DNA from: Acetobacter oryzoeni
GTDB lineage: Bacteria > Pseudomonadota > Alphaproteobacteria > Acetobacterales > Acetobacteraceae
Direction of reading: 5' to 3'
Assembly (NCBI RefSeq): GCF_004014775.2
Contig: NZ_CP042808.1
Coordinates: 2,657,501-2,721,500, forward strand
Length of the DNA stretch: 64,000 nt
The notes beneath the pieces were generated by a model. The model searched no databases. It had not been told where the DNA came from and saw only the letters and a program-made list of their open reading frames with translations. Position 1 is the first letter of the stretch, and each line of letters opens with the position of its first letter. Of this stretch, positions 1 through 8,925 are shown in pieces. The position numbers were made by a program, and so were the translations under genes.

Positions 1-1257
1 TGCGTTATCCACTTCCTTCCATGCATTCAGAACCGTTTTACGATACCGCAAAGCCGCTGCTTTCTGAGAGGCCTTCTTCATCTGAAGCTGCCCCGTCAAA
101 CGCCCACCTTGAAAAATAGGAAGGGTAATGGCTGGCCCAACATTCCACATGCGGGAACTCCAGAAGCCCATATCTCGGAAAGAGAAGGACTGGAAACCAA
201 AGCCCGCATCAATCGTGACCTTTGGATAGAAATCAGCTTCAGCCTGCCCCACTTCTGCGGTAGCGGCATGAAGTTCCTCCCCAGCTTCACGGATATCGGG
301 ACGGCGTTCTGCCAATTCCGACGGCAAGCCAACTGGCACCTGCGGCGGCACAGGCGGAATGCCTGCTGTTTGCTCCAACTCGTTATTCAAACCACCCGGC
401 GGCGCACCCATAAGCAGGTTAATGGCATTGATCTGCATAGCGATGCGCTGCTCAAACTGAGGGATAAGCGCATTTGTCCGCTCCAACTGAGAACGAGCGC
501 TATCCACATCTAACTCGCTGACCAAGCCACTTTTATAGCGTGATGAACTCAACTGCAGGATTTCTGAAGCTGCATCGCGATTTTCTTTCGTAATCCGCAG
601 TTGTTCCTGCAAATTACGCAGCGTCATATAATCCGATGCCAGTTCCGCCTGCCGTGCGATCAGAATACCCCGGCGTTCTTCCATAGTGGCTTTCATATAC
701 GCCTTGGCAGCTTCGTACTGCCTGCGTACACGCCCCCACAGGTCCACCTCCCAACTGGCCTGCAGCCCATCCTGCCATTGGTTCAGCAAAGGAATGGAAA
801 TGGATGAGGACTGGGCTGAAAGCATTTCCCCCATTCCTGTTCCGGCGGCATTTTCGCCAATACGCTCTACAATGCGCTGCAGTTGCTTACTGCTGTACTG
901 CGCCCTGCGATATGAGCCAGAGGCAGCGAGATCTGGAAACCGCTCTGCCCCAGCCAACAGCAATTGGCCACGGCTAACCGCAAATTGTTCAGTAGCTTGC
1001 TGTACATCAAGGTTCTGGTCTGCCAGACGTTTTTCAAGCGAAGTCAGTTCGGGGTCATTAAAAATGGCCCACCACTGCGGATCGGGCGCCTGCGTTGTGG
1101 GGACACTCAACAACTGTGATGTATCTTTATCTGCCGCACGCTGCCACTGAGAGGGAGACCATGTATCTGGCTTCTTATAATCTGGCCCCACCATGCACCC
1201 CGCCAGCATGAAAACCAGCGCCAACGCGCCTGTGCGCTGTGCATTCCGTTTTGCCAC
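1..1257 (-). CDS. RND efflux outer-membrane lipoprotein, NodT family (3' end missing)
   Basis: Outer-membrane channel of a tripartite drug or solvent exporter, truncated by the window edge (about 419 codons present). Read from GTG 1257, which is preceded by GAGGGTGA. The N-terminus is a lipoprotein signal with lipobox LAGC (Cys21), followed by VGPDYKKP, the usual opening of NodT/OprM proteins. Later segments such as SWEVDLWGRVRRQYEAAK and GLPSELAERRPDIREAEEEL are family hallmarks of the helical barrel. The matching membrane fusion protein and RND pump would be expected outside the window; gene order there is not visible. It diverges from the TetR gene at 1395, and a palindromic operator lies just upstream, so TetR repression is the obvious inference. 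Confidence 0.88.
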   Translation of the reverse strand, partial: MAKRNAQRTGALALVFMLAGCMVGPDYKKPDTWSPSQWQRAADKDTSQLLSVPTTQAPDPQWWAIFNDPELTSLEKRLADQNLDVQQATEQFAVSRGQLLLAGAERFPDLAASGSYRRAQYSSKQLQRIVERIGENAAGTGMGEMLSAQSSSISIPLLNQWQDGLQASWEVDLWGRVRRQYEAAKAYMKATMEERRGILIARQAELASDYMTLRNLQEQLRITKENRDAASEILQLSSSRYKSGLVSELDVDSARSQLERTNALIPQFEQRIAMQINAINLLMGAPPGGLNNELEQTAGIPPVPPQVPVGLPSELAERRPDIREAGEELHAATAEVGQAEADFYPKVTIDAGFGFQSFSFRDMGFWSSRMWNVGPAITLPIFQGGRLTGQLQMKKASQKAAALRYRKTVLNAWKEVDNA

Positions 1258-1310
1258 CCGTTCACCCTCACCGAAAATGATATGCCTGATAGAAAATACC
1301 AGCCCTTGCA

Positions 1311-1331
1311 CTGACCGACCAGTTCGGTCAG
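1311..1331. promoter_or_regulatory. Palindromic TetR-type operator
   Basis: A perfect inverted repeat with 8-bp arms (CTGACCGA at 1311-1318 and TCGGTCAG at 1324-1331) around a 5-bp centre. It sits between the divergent efflux gene (start 1257) and the TetR gene (start 1395). The GACCGA...TCGGTC pattern is common among operators of TetR-family efflux repressors, so it probably controls both genes. Confidence 0.7.
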
Positions 1332-1394
1332 CATGGTAACCTACCTTCTTTCCTCTGTGCGTCAATCGCCTGATCTTTAAAGTCTGAAATCCTG

Positions 1395-2036
1395 ATGTCT
1401 GAATCTTCCTCCCCTTCCTCCCTTACTTCTGCCTGCACTGGGGAATCAGAAGCAAAGCGAGAGCAGATTTTAAAAGGGGCCTATAACGTGTTTGCAGAAC
1501 ACGGTTATGAAGGCGCCAGTATGTCCGCCATTGCGCGGGAGGCTGGTGTTTCTAAAGGTACTTTATATAATTATTTCACCAATAAAGCGGATCTCTTTGG
1601 AGCTTTTGTAGAAAAATGCTGTCGGGAAAAACTTCCCCCAGCACTTGCTCCGGTGCAAAAAGAAGCTTCCCCCAAAGAAACTCTGACCGCCGTAGCCCGT
1701 GCCATGGTGCAGTTGATTACCCAGCCCGAAAGCTTGATGCTTTACAGAATGATTGTTTCTGAGGCTCCGCACTTTCCTCAGCTTGCAACCATCTTTTGGT
1801 CTCACGGCCCGCGGATTGCCATTGAAACTCTGTCTAACTGGATTCGCGAGCAAACCCAGCGCGGCACATTAAAAACGGATGACCCTGTTTTTGCCGCAGA
1901 ACAGTTTTTCTCGCTTTGTCAGACACGGATCGCACATAGAAAGCGCTTTAACATGCCGTATGACAATATGGCTGAGGACGAAGAAAAAGTTATTCATACC
2001 TCTGTAAGCATGTTTCTGGCCACTTACGGCGTATAA
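1395..2036 (+). CDS. TetR/AcrR family transcriptional regulator
   Basis: One-component repressor of 213 residues, normal for the family. The N-terminal helix-turn-helix occupies about residues 21-66, with the typical ASMSAIAREAGVSKGTLYNY motif at 41-60. The first 20 residues are a Ser/Thr-rich tail of no known role. The C-terminal half is the ligand-binding, dimerising all-helical domain, and its inducer cannot be read from sequence. It is divergent from a NodT-type efflux gene, with a palindromic operator between them, the usual arrangement for a local efflux repressor. A hairpin follows its stop codon. Confidence 0.9.
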   Translation: MSESSSPSSLTSACTGESEAKREQILKGAYNVFAEHGYEGASMSAIAREAGVSKGTLYNYFTNKADLFGAFVEKCCREKLPPALAPVQKEASPKETLTAVARAMVQLITQPESLMLYRMIVSEAPHFPQLATIFWSHGPRIAIETLSNWIREQTQRGTLKTDDPVFAAEQFFSLCQTRIAHRKRFNMPYDNMAEDEEKVIHTSVSMFLATYGV

Positions 2037-2054
2037 ATATCCACTTAAAAAACA

Positions 2055-2084
2055 AACCCCGCACACATGGATGTATGCGGGGTT
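2055..2084. terminator. Bidirectional hairpin between tetR and etfA
   Basis: AACCCCGCA at 2055-2063 pairs perfectly with TGCGGGGTT at 2076-2084, with a short inner ACAT/ATGT pairing. It lies between two convergent genes ending at 2036 and 2114. The T-run is weak on both strands. Confidence 0.6.
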
Positions 2085-2113
2085 GCTTAAGCAAATAGTT
2101 TAAAAGCGAAGGT

Positions 2114-3040
2114 TTATTTCTTCAGCTCTTCAACCAACTGCGGTACAACTTCAAACAGATCTGCTTCCATTCCGTAATCAGCAACCTGGAAAATGGGAGC
2201 TTCTGGGTCTTTGTTGATTGCCACAATCACGCGGCTGTCTTTCATACCGGCAAGATGCTGGATAGCGCCGGAAATACCAAAGGCCATGTACAGTTCAGGC
2301 GCAACAATCTTGCCTGTCTGCCCCACCTGATATTCGTTCGGCACAAAGCCAGAATCCACAGCAGCGCGAGAAGCACCAATAGCTGCACCCAAGGCATCTG
2401 CCAGTGGATCCAGAGCATGGAACTTTTCTTCGCTCTGCATGCCACGACCACCGGACACAACCACACGGGCCGTTTCTAGGTCTGGGCGTTCGGAATCAGA
2501 CAGCTGAACAGTCTCAAACTTGGAAACTGCAGGGGCATCTACCGCGTCCACAGCTTCAATCGGAGCATTGCCACCTGTAGATGCAGCAGCATCAAAAGCA
2601 GCGTTACGCACCGTCAGCACCTTTTTGGCATCTGAAGACTTAACAGTGGCCAGAGCATTACCCGCATAAATGGGGCGCACAAATGTTTCTGCATCCACAA
2701 TGCGGATAACATCTGGAATAGGCTGTACATCCAGCAGAGCAGCTGCACGTGGCAGCACGTTCTTGCCCGTAGCACCCGCAGCAGCAACGATATGATCGTA
2801 TTGGCCTGCCAGAGAAACAATCAAAGCAGCCAGAGGTTCAGCCAGTTCGTGCGCATAACGTGCATCTGCTGCATGCAGCACCTTGGCAACACCGGGCACA
2901 GCAGCCGCAGCCTGTGCGATGGAGGCATCACCCGCCACCAGCACATGCACATCACCCAACTGGGCGGCTGCCGTTACAGCAGATAGAGCGGCCTTTCTGA
3001 TCTGGCCTTCTTCATGATCCAGAAGAACAAGAGCGGTCAT
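2114..3040 (-). CDS. etfA: Electron transfer flavoprotein subunit alpha
   Basis: FAD-binding subunit of the soluble electron-transfer flavoprotein, which carries electrons from acyl-CoA and other dehydrogenases to ETF-quinone oxidoreductase. It has 308 residues, close to the usual length. The C-terminal FAD domain shows [14 protein letters not shown] from about residue 194, the [11 protein letters not shown] segment and [20 protein letters not shown] (239-258), all diagnostic of EtfA. The start lies 2 bases after the etfB stop, so the two are translationally linked in an ETF-QO, etfB, etfA cluster on the minus strand. Confidence 0.97.
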   Translation of the reverse strand: MTALVLLDHEEGQIRKAALSAVTAAAQLGDVHVLVAGDASIAQAAAAVPGVAKVLHAADARYAHELAEPLAALIVSLAGQYDHIVAAAGATGKNVLPRAAALLDVQPIPDVIRIVDAETFVRPIYAGNALATVKSSDAKKVLTVRNAAFDAAASTGGNAPIEAVDAVDAPAVSKFETVQLSDSERPDLETARVVVSGGRGMQSEEKFHALDPLADALGAAIGASRAAVDSGFVPNEYQVGQTGKIVAPELYMAFGISGAIQHLAGMKDSRVIVAINKDPEAPIFQVADYGMEADLFEVVPQLVEELKK

Positions 3041-3042
3041 GA

Positions 3043-3792
3043 TCAGATCACCTTTGCTTCGTTACGCAGTTTTTCCACCAGTTCCCCAACGGAACCAACC
3101 TTGATGCCAGCCTTGCGTTCCGGCGGCTCTGCCACGGAAACAATGCTCAGGCGGGGCTTCATGTCCACACCCAGTTCAGCGGCTTCAATGGTTTCCAGCG
3201 GCTTCTTCTTGGCCTTCATGATATTTGGCAAAGAAGCATAGCGTGGTTCGTTCAGGCGCAGATCGGCCGTGATAATAGCGGGCAGCGTAAGGGAAACTTC
3301 CTCCGTGCCACCATCAATTTCACGGCTGACACGTGCATGGCCATCAGCAATTTCTACCTTGCTGGCAAACGTGCCCTGCCCCCAACCAAGCAGACCAGCA
3401 AGCATCTGGCCTGTGGCGTTCATGTCATCATCAATGGCCTGCTTGCCCAGGATAACCAGACCCGGTTCTTCCTTTTCCACCAGCTTGCGCAGCACTTTGG
3501 CTACGGCCAGCGGTTCGGGGCTTTCTTCTGACAGAACCAGAATGGCGCGATCTGCGCCCATAGCCATGGCCGTACGCAGTGTATCCTGCGCCTTCTGAAC
3601 ACCAACAGAAACCACAACAACTTCGGAAGCCGCACCTTTTTCGCGCAGGCGCACAGCTTCTTCCACCGCGATTTCATCAAACGGGTTCATGGACATCTTG
3701 ACGCCAGTGGTATCAACACCACTGCCATCTGCCTTCACACGCGGTTTGATGTTGTAATCAACAACCCGCTTTACAGGTACAAGTATCTTCAT
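3043..3792 (-). CDS. etfB: Electron transfer flavoprotein subunit beta
   Basis: AMP-binding partner of EtfA in the cytoplasmic ETF heterodimer. It is 249 residues, full length. Starts [14 protein letters not shown] and carries the EtfB signature around residues 115-140 ([20 protein letters not shown]) with the conserved [11 protein letters not shown] at 36-46. It lies 63 bases downstream of ETF-QO and directly upstream of etfA, giving a complete electron-transfer branch in one cluster. Confidence 0.97.
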   Translation of the reverse strand: MKILVPVKRVVDYNIKPRVKADGSGVDTTGVKMSMNPFDEIAVEEAVRLREKGAASEVVVVSVGVQKAQDTLRTAMAMGADRAILVLSEESPEPLAVAKVLRKLVEKEEPGLVILGKQAIDDDMNATGQMLAGLLGWGQGTFASKVEIADGHARVSREIDGGTEEVSLTLPAIITADLRLNEPRYASLPNIMKAKKKPLETIEAAELGVDMKPRLSIVSVAEPPERKAGIKVGSVGELVEKLRNEAKVI

Positions 3793-3855
3793 GACTTCTT
3801 TCGCTTGCAGACGCAGGATGGTTCGGACGCAGCCTTACCGTACTTTACTCCAAAT

Positions 3856-5493
3856 TCACATACCGGCCGGATAATTAGGCCCACCACCACCTTCTGGCGT
3901 GGTCCAGTCTATATTCTGGGCAGGATCTTTAATGTCACACGTTTTGCAATGCACGCAGTTCTGCGCGTTAATCTGCAAATGTGGGTTTGTGGCTTCATCT
4001 GCCACTTCATACACACCGGCGGGGCAATAACGGCTTTCCGGCGCACGGAAGACATCCCAGTTCACCGGTTTCCACAGGCTGGGGTTGCGCAGGCGCAGAT
4101 GCACCGGCTGATCTTCCTCATGATTGGTAGCGGACAGGAAGACCGAGGAAAGACGATCAAATGTCAGCTTGCCATCTGGCTTCGGATAGAAAGGCTTTTC
4201 AGACAGGGAGGCAGGTTTAAGGGTATCGCTGTCTTCATGCTTAAAGTGCAATGTCCACGGCGCACGGCCACGCAGCAGCATGGCATCAATGGCTGCATAA
4301 ACAGCACCACCCTTGGCACCAAAATGCGCAAAAGCCGGACGAATATTACGGGCAGAGCGCAGTTCTGGCCACAACCAAGAACGCCGCACCTTTTCTGTAA
4401 AGGCACCGGGTTCAACACGGTCGGTTTTCATGGCTTCCACAACAGCTTCTGCTGCCAGCATGCCAGACTTCATGGCTGTATGCGTGCCTTTGATTTTAGG
4501 CACGTTCAGAAAGCCCGCGGAATCCCCAATCAGTGCACCACCGGGGAAAGTGAGACGCGGAATAGCCTGCAACCCCCCTTCAGAAAGAGCACGCGCACCG
4601 TAAGAGATGCGACGCCCACCTTCCAGATGCTGGCGGAATGCCGGATGCAACTTGATGCGCTGCATTTCTTCAAACGGAGAAAGCCACGTATTGGCGTAAT
4701 CCAGCCCCACCACAAAGCCGTAGGACACCAGATTTTCACCAAAGTGGTACAACCATGCGCCACCATAGGTGCTGTCATCCAGCGGCCAGCCAAAGCTGTG
4801 CTGCACCAAACCGGGGCGATGTTTTTCTGCCGGAATTTCCCATACTTCCTTAATGCCAAGTCCGTATGTCTGCGGGTCTACATCTTTGCGTAGATCATAA
4901 TGCGCCATCACCTGCTTGGTCAGGGAGCCACGGCACCCTTCTGCAAACAGGGTATAACGGGCGCGCAGTTCCATACCGGGCTGATAATTAGGGCCGGGTG
5001 TGCCTTCCTTGGTCACACCCATATCACCAGTCACAACACCAACCACACGGTTGCGCTCGATAATGACATCCGCACCCGCAAAACCCGGATAGATTTCCAC
5101 CCCGAGTTCTTCTGCCTGCGTCGCCAGCCAACGGCAGACTTCCCCAAGGCTGACAATATAGTTCCCGTGGTTTGCCATATGCGGCATAACCTTATCCAGC
5201 AGCGGAACACGCAGGCTGCCGGTTTCGGTAAGATACAGCATATCTTCTGATGTCACCGGTGTGTTCAGCGGTGCACCACGTTCTTTCCAGTCAGGAATAA
5301 GCTCTGCCAGTGCGCGGGGTTCAATCACGGCCCCAGAAACAATATGCGCTCCGATCTCGCTGCCTTTTTCAATCAGGCAAACGCTCAGATCTGGAGAAAG
5401 CTGGCGTAGCCGAATTGCCGCGGCCAGCCCAGCAGGGCCACCCCCAACAATAACGACATCAAATTCCATCGATTCCCGCACAGGCTCGCTCAT
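3856..5493 (-). CDS. Electron transfer flavoprotein-ubiquinone oxidoreductase
   Basis: Membrane-associated flavo-iron-sulfur enzyme that passes electrons from reduced ETF to ubiquinone. It is 545 residues, the normal bacterial length. An N-terminal FAD dinucleotide-binding motif (VVIVGGGPAGLAAA, GGGPAG at 17-22) and a C-terminal 4Fe-4S motif (Cys490, then CVHCKTCDIKDP with Cys513, 516 and 519) are both intact. The quinone-site region and the GTHTAMKSGMLAAEA segment also fit. It is the first gene of the ETF-QO, etfB, etfA cluster on the minus strand. Confidence 0.96.
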   Translation of the reverse strand: MSEPVRESMEFDVVIVGGGPAGLAAAIRLRQLSPDLSVCLIEKGSEIGAHIVSGAVIEPRALAELIPDWKERGAPLNTPVTSEDMLYLTETGSLRVPLLDKVMPHMANHGNYIVSLGEVCRWLATQAEELGVEIYPGFAGADVIIERNRVVGVVTGDMGVTKEGTPGPNYQPGMELRARYTLFAEGCRGSLTKQVMAHYDLRKDVDPQTYGLGIKEVWEIPAEKHRPGLVQHSFGWPLDDSTYGGAWLYHFGENLVSYGFVVGLDYANTWLSPFEEMQRIKLHPAFRQHLEGGRRISYGARALSEGGLQAIPRLTFPGGALIGDSAGFLNVPKIKGTHTAMKSGMLAAEAVVEAMKTDRVEPGAFTEKVRRSWLWPELRSARNIRPAFAHFGAKGGAVYAAIDAMLLRGRAPWTLHFKHEDSDTLKPASLSEKPFYPKPDGKLTFDRLSSVFLSATNHEEDQPVHLRLRNPSLWKPVNWDVFRAPESRYCPAGVYEVADEATNPHLQINAQNCVHCKTCDIKDPAQNIDWTTPEGGGGPNYPAGM

Positions 5494-5554
5494 TCCCGTT
5501 TCATCCCCGTTTAAAGATATGCTGCTTCCCTAAACCCGATTTGGCGCAGAATTG

Positions 5555-5578
5555 CAAAAACGGGCACGTAGGCCCGTT
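5555..5578 (-). terminator. Rho-independent terminator of the 2OG oxygenase gene
   Basis: On the minus strand, AACGGGC (5578-5572) pairs with GCCCGTT (5565-5559) over a 6-base loop and runs into TTTTTGC. It separates the oxygenase gene from the downstream ETF-QO cluster. Confidence 0.75.
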
Positions 5579-5605
5579 CTGCCAGAAACAGCCATGTCAG
5601 AAAAA

Positions 5606-6283
5606 TCAGTGCTGAACAGAACGCGGCCCGAACGCCAGTTCGTGCACTGCACGCCAGTCCTGATCAACAAAATTAACAATCAAGGTACGGCGCGTACCTT
5701 TAATGGGCCGCTTTACAAAGCCGTGCCAGGTTTTATCTGACGGAATAAAAAGCACCGCCGAATTAAACGCCCCTGAAGCTCGCACAACTGATTGGCCATC
5801 TGGAGTCATCAGGTCTGTCCCCAGTTCATCGGCCCCTTCTCCGGTGGAAAGAGAGATAAGCAGGGTAAGTTTTTTAGCGCCGATATCTGTATGTGGTTCC
5901 AGCCAAAAACCATCCGAATCCAGACATAATTCCAGCCGCAGTGCTGCCGTATCCAACTGCACGTTGCAGATACGTTCAAAAGCCTGCCGCATGGCATCGC
6001 TATCCAGCAAATGCGCCATACGGTTTAGGCGTTCATCCTGTTGTCGAACGGCTGGATCAACAAACACGCGAGACTTGTTCCGCGTTTCACGCCGACCGCC
6101 CACATCTCCTGCAATAGCCGACTCGCCCGGATCCCATTCCAGTAATGCCGCACAGGCATCTGGTTCCAGCACGTTTTCCAGCATCCAATGTGGAAAAGGG
6201 TCAGAGGCCACTGGCGTTTGCGCCAGCAGATTGGGCAGAGAAAACGTCACGCTCTGATCGGGAGCAGTGGCATCAGGACTCAT
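5606..6283 (-). CDS. 2-oxoglutarate/Fe(II)-dependent oxygenase family protein
   Basis: Predicted non-haem iron dioxygenase of 225 residues with unknown substrate. The metal-binding triad is visible as HTD (His131, Asp133) and TWHGF (His187); GTRRTLIVNF (Arg198/199) would bind 2-oxoglutarate. The fold resembles prolyl/asparaginyl hydroxylase-like small enzymes. ATG 6283 is preferred over GTG 6307 because AAGGA lies 9 bases before it. It stands alone on the minus strand between hemN and ETF-QO with its own terminator, and the context gives no clue to substrate. Confidence 0.8.
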   Translation of the reverse strand: MSPDATAPDQSVTFSLPNLLAQTPVASDPFPHWMLENVLEPDACAALLEWDPGESAIAGDVGGRRETRNKSRVFVDPAVRQQDERLNRMAHLLDSDAMRQAFERICNVQLDTAALRLELCLDSDGFWLEPHTDIGAKKLTLLISLSTGEGADELGTDLMTPDGQSVVRASGAFNSAVLFIPSDKTWHGFVKRPIKGTRRTLIVNFVDQDWRAVHELAFGPRSVQH

Positions 6284-6419
6284 GGCGTCCGATCCTTCAG
6301 CTGTCACAGAATATCGGCTGGGTAAAAGACACCGCTATGGCTGTCTTGCATAGCTCCCTTTCATGGGAAGCTTTCCTTACTTGCGCCAAAATACTGGCAC
6401 AATCAAGGTTTGGTTCTAC

Positions 6420-7805
6420 TTAAAGGGCAGCAGAAAACTGTGGTGAAGCACCTTGCCCAGCACCTTGGGCCTGCTGCTGCAAAGCGCGTCGCCGTGTATC
6501 AAACACTGCAGCTACGTGCCTTACAAAAGGCCGCCCAAACATTGTAACGCTGATTTTCTGGCCTTCAATCTTTACCAATCCATCCTGCTCAAACGGATGG
6601 AGTTGTGCAAGTTCTTCAGAAAAATCCTGCCCTTGCCCTACATCCGCAAGATCAACGGCCATATCACACATAATGCGTTCGATAATGGCTCCGCGCAGTT
6701 TGTCATCTTCGGTAAAAGCAACACCACGCGCTACGGGGAGGGAATCTGCACTTTCAGCCATTGCCCGCGCATAAGCCGCCACACTTGTAATGTTCTGAAC
6801 AAACCCAGCTGGCAGCATGGAAATGGCAGAAGCCCCCATACCTAACAAAACAGGACAGGAATCTGTTGTATAACCTTGGAAATTACGATGCAGTGTGCCT
6901 GCTTGCGCAGCTTGAGCCAAACCATCTTCTGGCAAAGCGTAATGATCCAACCCTATGGGTTGATACCCCTGCGCCTGCAAAACTCTGTCTATTTCCGCCC
7001 GTTGCGCCAATCTTTCATCAGATTTTGGCAAGGATGCTTCCGGTATCAAACGCTGCCGTTTTTGCTTCCACGGCACATGGGCATATCCAAATACTGCCAA
7101 CCGGTCTGGCCGTAATGATGCAATTTTCAGCGCGGTTTCACCCACGCTTTCAACCGTCTGGTACGGTAAGCCGTAAATCAGATCAATATTAACGCCAGAT
7201 ACACCCGCAGCACGCGCCGCCTGAATACTGGCTTCTGTCTGTTCAAAGGACTGATGGCGTCCGCACGCTTCCTGCACCCGAGGTTCCAGATCCTGCACGC
7301 CAAGGCTGATGCGTGTAAAACCCAGATCGCCCAACAAAGCCGGATAATCCTGCGGCACATGCCGTGGATCAAGCTCCATGGCCAATTCAGCCTGCGGATC
7401 AACCTGAAAGAATGTTCGGATAGAACGCATGATCTGCCGCAAGGCATGCGGAGGCAAGGTGGTAGGCGTGCCGCCACCAAACTGCACATGCCTTACTGTG
7501 CGTTGTTCCCCCACAAGGGCCACAATACGGCGCATTTCCTCACGCAGGAGGTCACCGTAAGCTAGGCGCCCATCCTCATGCCGCATAACGGATGTATTGC
7601 ATCCGCAAAACCGGCAGAGTTCATCGCAAAAAGGAACATGAAAATAGAGGGAGACAGGTTCATTCTCAGGTAAAGCTTTAAGCCAGCCTGCAACCTGTTG
7701 GGGGCCGACCGCCTCCGTAAAGCTGGCTGCGGTCGGGTAGCTTGTATAGCGCGGCAGATTCCCACCGTAGCGGGAAATCAGATCAGATACAGATACCGCG
7801 CCCAT
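6420..7805 (-). CDS. hemN: Oxygen-independent coproporphyrinogen III oxidase
   Basis: Radical-SAM enzyme that converts coproporphyrinogen III to protoporphyrinogen IX without oxygen in haem synthesis. It is 461 residues, the length of true HemN. The radical-SAM cluster motif is intact (FHVPFCDELCRFCGCN, Cys60, 64, 67, plus Cys69 typical of HemN). The N-terminal RYTSYPTAASF and the GGGTPT, DLIYGLPYQT and GFGYA-like segments match the family. It starts 8 bases after the ompW stop, so both share a promoter that carries a perfect FNR box. A low-oxygen haem enzyme under FNR control is physiologically coherent. Confidence 0.96.
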   Translation of the reverse strand: MGAVSVSDLISRYGGNLPRYTSYPTAASFTEAVGPQQVAGWLKALPENEPVSLYFHVPFCDELCRFCGCNTSVMRHEDGRLAYGDLLREEMRRIVALVGEQRTVRHVQFGGGTPTTLPPHALRQIMRSIRTFFQVDPQAELAMELDPRHVPQDYPALLGDLGFTRISLGVQDLEPRVQEACGRHQSFEQTEASIQAARAAGVSGVNIDLIYGLPYQTVESVGETALKIASLRPDRLAVFGYAHVPWKQKRQRLIPEASLPKSDERLAQRAEIDRVLQAQGYQPIGLDHYALPEDGLAQAAQAGTLHRNFQGYTTDSCPVLLGMGASAISMLPAGFVQNITSVAAYARAMAESADSLPVARGVAFTEDDKLRGAIIERIMCDMAVDLADVGQGQDFSEELAQLHPFEQDGLVKIEGQKISVTMFGRPFVRHVAAVFDTRRRALQQQAQGAGQGASPQFSAAL

Positions 7806-7813
7806 AATATCTC

Positions 7814-8647
7814 TTAGAACCGGTAAGCAATACCAGCGGAAACCACTGTCGGATCCAGAGATTCGTGTGCTTTCACCTTCAGGCTTTCTGCTGGGTTTTC
7901 AACCCAAGCATGCATACGCACGAACATCTGCTTGACGTCTGCGTTGAAGAACCAGTTGCCAACGATCTGGTAATCGAAACCAACGTTCACAGAAGGACCA
8001 CCGGTGAAGCCAGCGTTCAGTTTGGTCAGACCCAGAGCGGAACCACGGTTGCCGTTCATGTTGTGGAACCACATAGCCGTTGCACCCACACCCACATACG
8101 GGTTGAAGCGCTTATGCGGACGGAAATGCCAAGCAAATGTCAGCGTAGGGGGCAGAACCCATGCGCTACCAACGTCCAGCTTACGGGGGCCGCCCAGTGA
8201 AGGCACATCGCTACCCAGAGCAGCCACTTCATGACGGGTGCTGGTGGCAATCAGATCCACAGACAGGTTGTCTGTGATGAAGTATTCCACCGTCAGTTCC
8301 GGCATGGCCTGATTAGTGGTGGAAAGATGCGTGTGGCTCAGCGGCATATGGTTCAGACCAAGGCCCGGAGCAGTCAGCCAAGCCTTGCTATCACGGTCCT
8401 GCGGCAGAACACCCACGCCAGACAGACGGATCATGAAGTCACCACGGCCCAGACCAATTTTGGTGCTGGCGCAGGTTTCAAACAGACCGCAATGCCCTGC
8501 GCCCGGCTTTGGTGCATCGGGAATGCGCTGCATGACCGGTGCATTCACATATGCTGCGTTAGGAGCTGCTGTCTGAGCCTTGGCGGTGCCGGCCAGAGCG
8601 GCAACACCAGCCACCACTGCCGTAAATAGGGAACGGAACTTGACCAT
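7814..8647 (-). CDS. ompW: OmpW-family outer-membrane beta-barrel protein
   Basis: Small eight-stranded outer-membrane barrel, possibly a channel for hydrophobic compounds. ATG 8647 (277 residues) is chosen over GTG 8665: GGAAAG precedes it, and it gives a clean Sec signal peptide ending TAKAQ near residue 25. Family features are FMIRLSGVGVLPQD, the repeated aromatic strand segments, FNPYVGVGATAMWF and a C-terminal GIAYRF with the terminal Phe needed for barrel insertion. It is first in an operon with hemN. OmpW genes are FNR-regulated in enterobacteria, and the FNR box upstream suggests the same here. Confidence 0.9.
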   Translation of the reverse strand: MVKFRSLFTAVVAGVAALAGTAKAQTAAPNAAYVNAPVMQRIPDAPKPGAGHCGLFETCASTKIGLGRGDFMIRLSGVGVLPQDRDSKAWLTAPGLGLNHMPLSHTHLSTTNQAMPELTVEYFITDNLSVDLIATSTRHEVAALGSDVPSLGGPRKLDVGSAWVLPPTLTFAWHFRPHKRFNPYVGVGATAMWFHNMNGNRGSALGLTKLNAGFTGGPSVNVGFDYQIVGNWFFNADVKQMFVRMHAWVENPAESLKVKAHESLDPTVVSAGIAYRF

Positions 8648-8720
8648 GCCTGTGTGTCTTTCCACTGCGCTAGAGAACGATATCTGAAGCGGGAAAAATC
8701 ATGCGCCCATTCTTCCGGCC

Positions 8721-8734
8721 TTGATTTAGATCAA
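8721..8734. promoter_or_regulatory. Perfect FNR box upstream of ompW-hemN
   Basis: TTGATTTAGATCAA matches the TTGAT-N4-ATCAA consensus in all ten defined positions. Its centre is 80 bases upstream of the ompW ATG, suitable for activation of the minus-strand operon. Confidence 0.85.
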
Positions 8735-8850
8735 ATATCAGGCATCTCCGCCTCATATGCGACAATACTGTGTCATTTTAATCACAGCGCATTTTAAGGG
8801 CTATATCCAAGGTAAATTGTAACCAATCTGCCCCAGACATCTGCGCATTA

Positions 8851-8864
8851 TTGATTTATATCAA
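8851..8864. promoter_or_regulatory. Perfect FNR box upstream of the FNR-type regulator
   Basis: TTGATTTATATCAA is a second perfect TTGAT-N4-ATCAA site. Its centre is 68 bases before ATG 8926 of the regulator gene. It is followed by CATAAT at 8870-8875, a possible -10 element, so the site could overlap the core promoter and mediate autoregulation. Confidence 0.82.
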
Positions 8865-8925
8865 CAATGACATAATATTTACGCAACACATTCTTTTTTC
8901 TTTCCGGTCCAGCACGTTCGCCATA

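Noticed and set aside
109..1150. Plus-strand open frames over the efflux gene
   Set aside because: They are shadows of the minus-strand NodT-type gene, whose translation shows clear family motifs.
8851..8925. Longest frame of the FNR-type gene starting at TTG 8851
   Set aside because: The proposed start lies inside a perfect FNR box and has no ribosome-binding site; ATG 8926 or 8962 is more likely.
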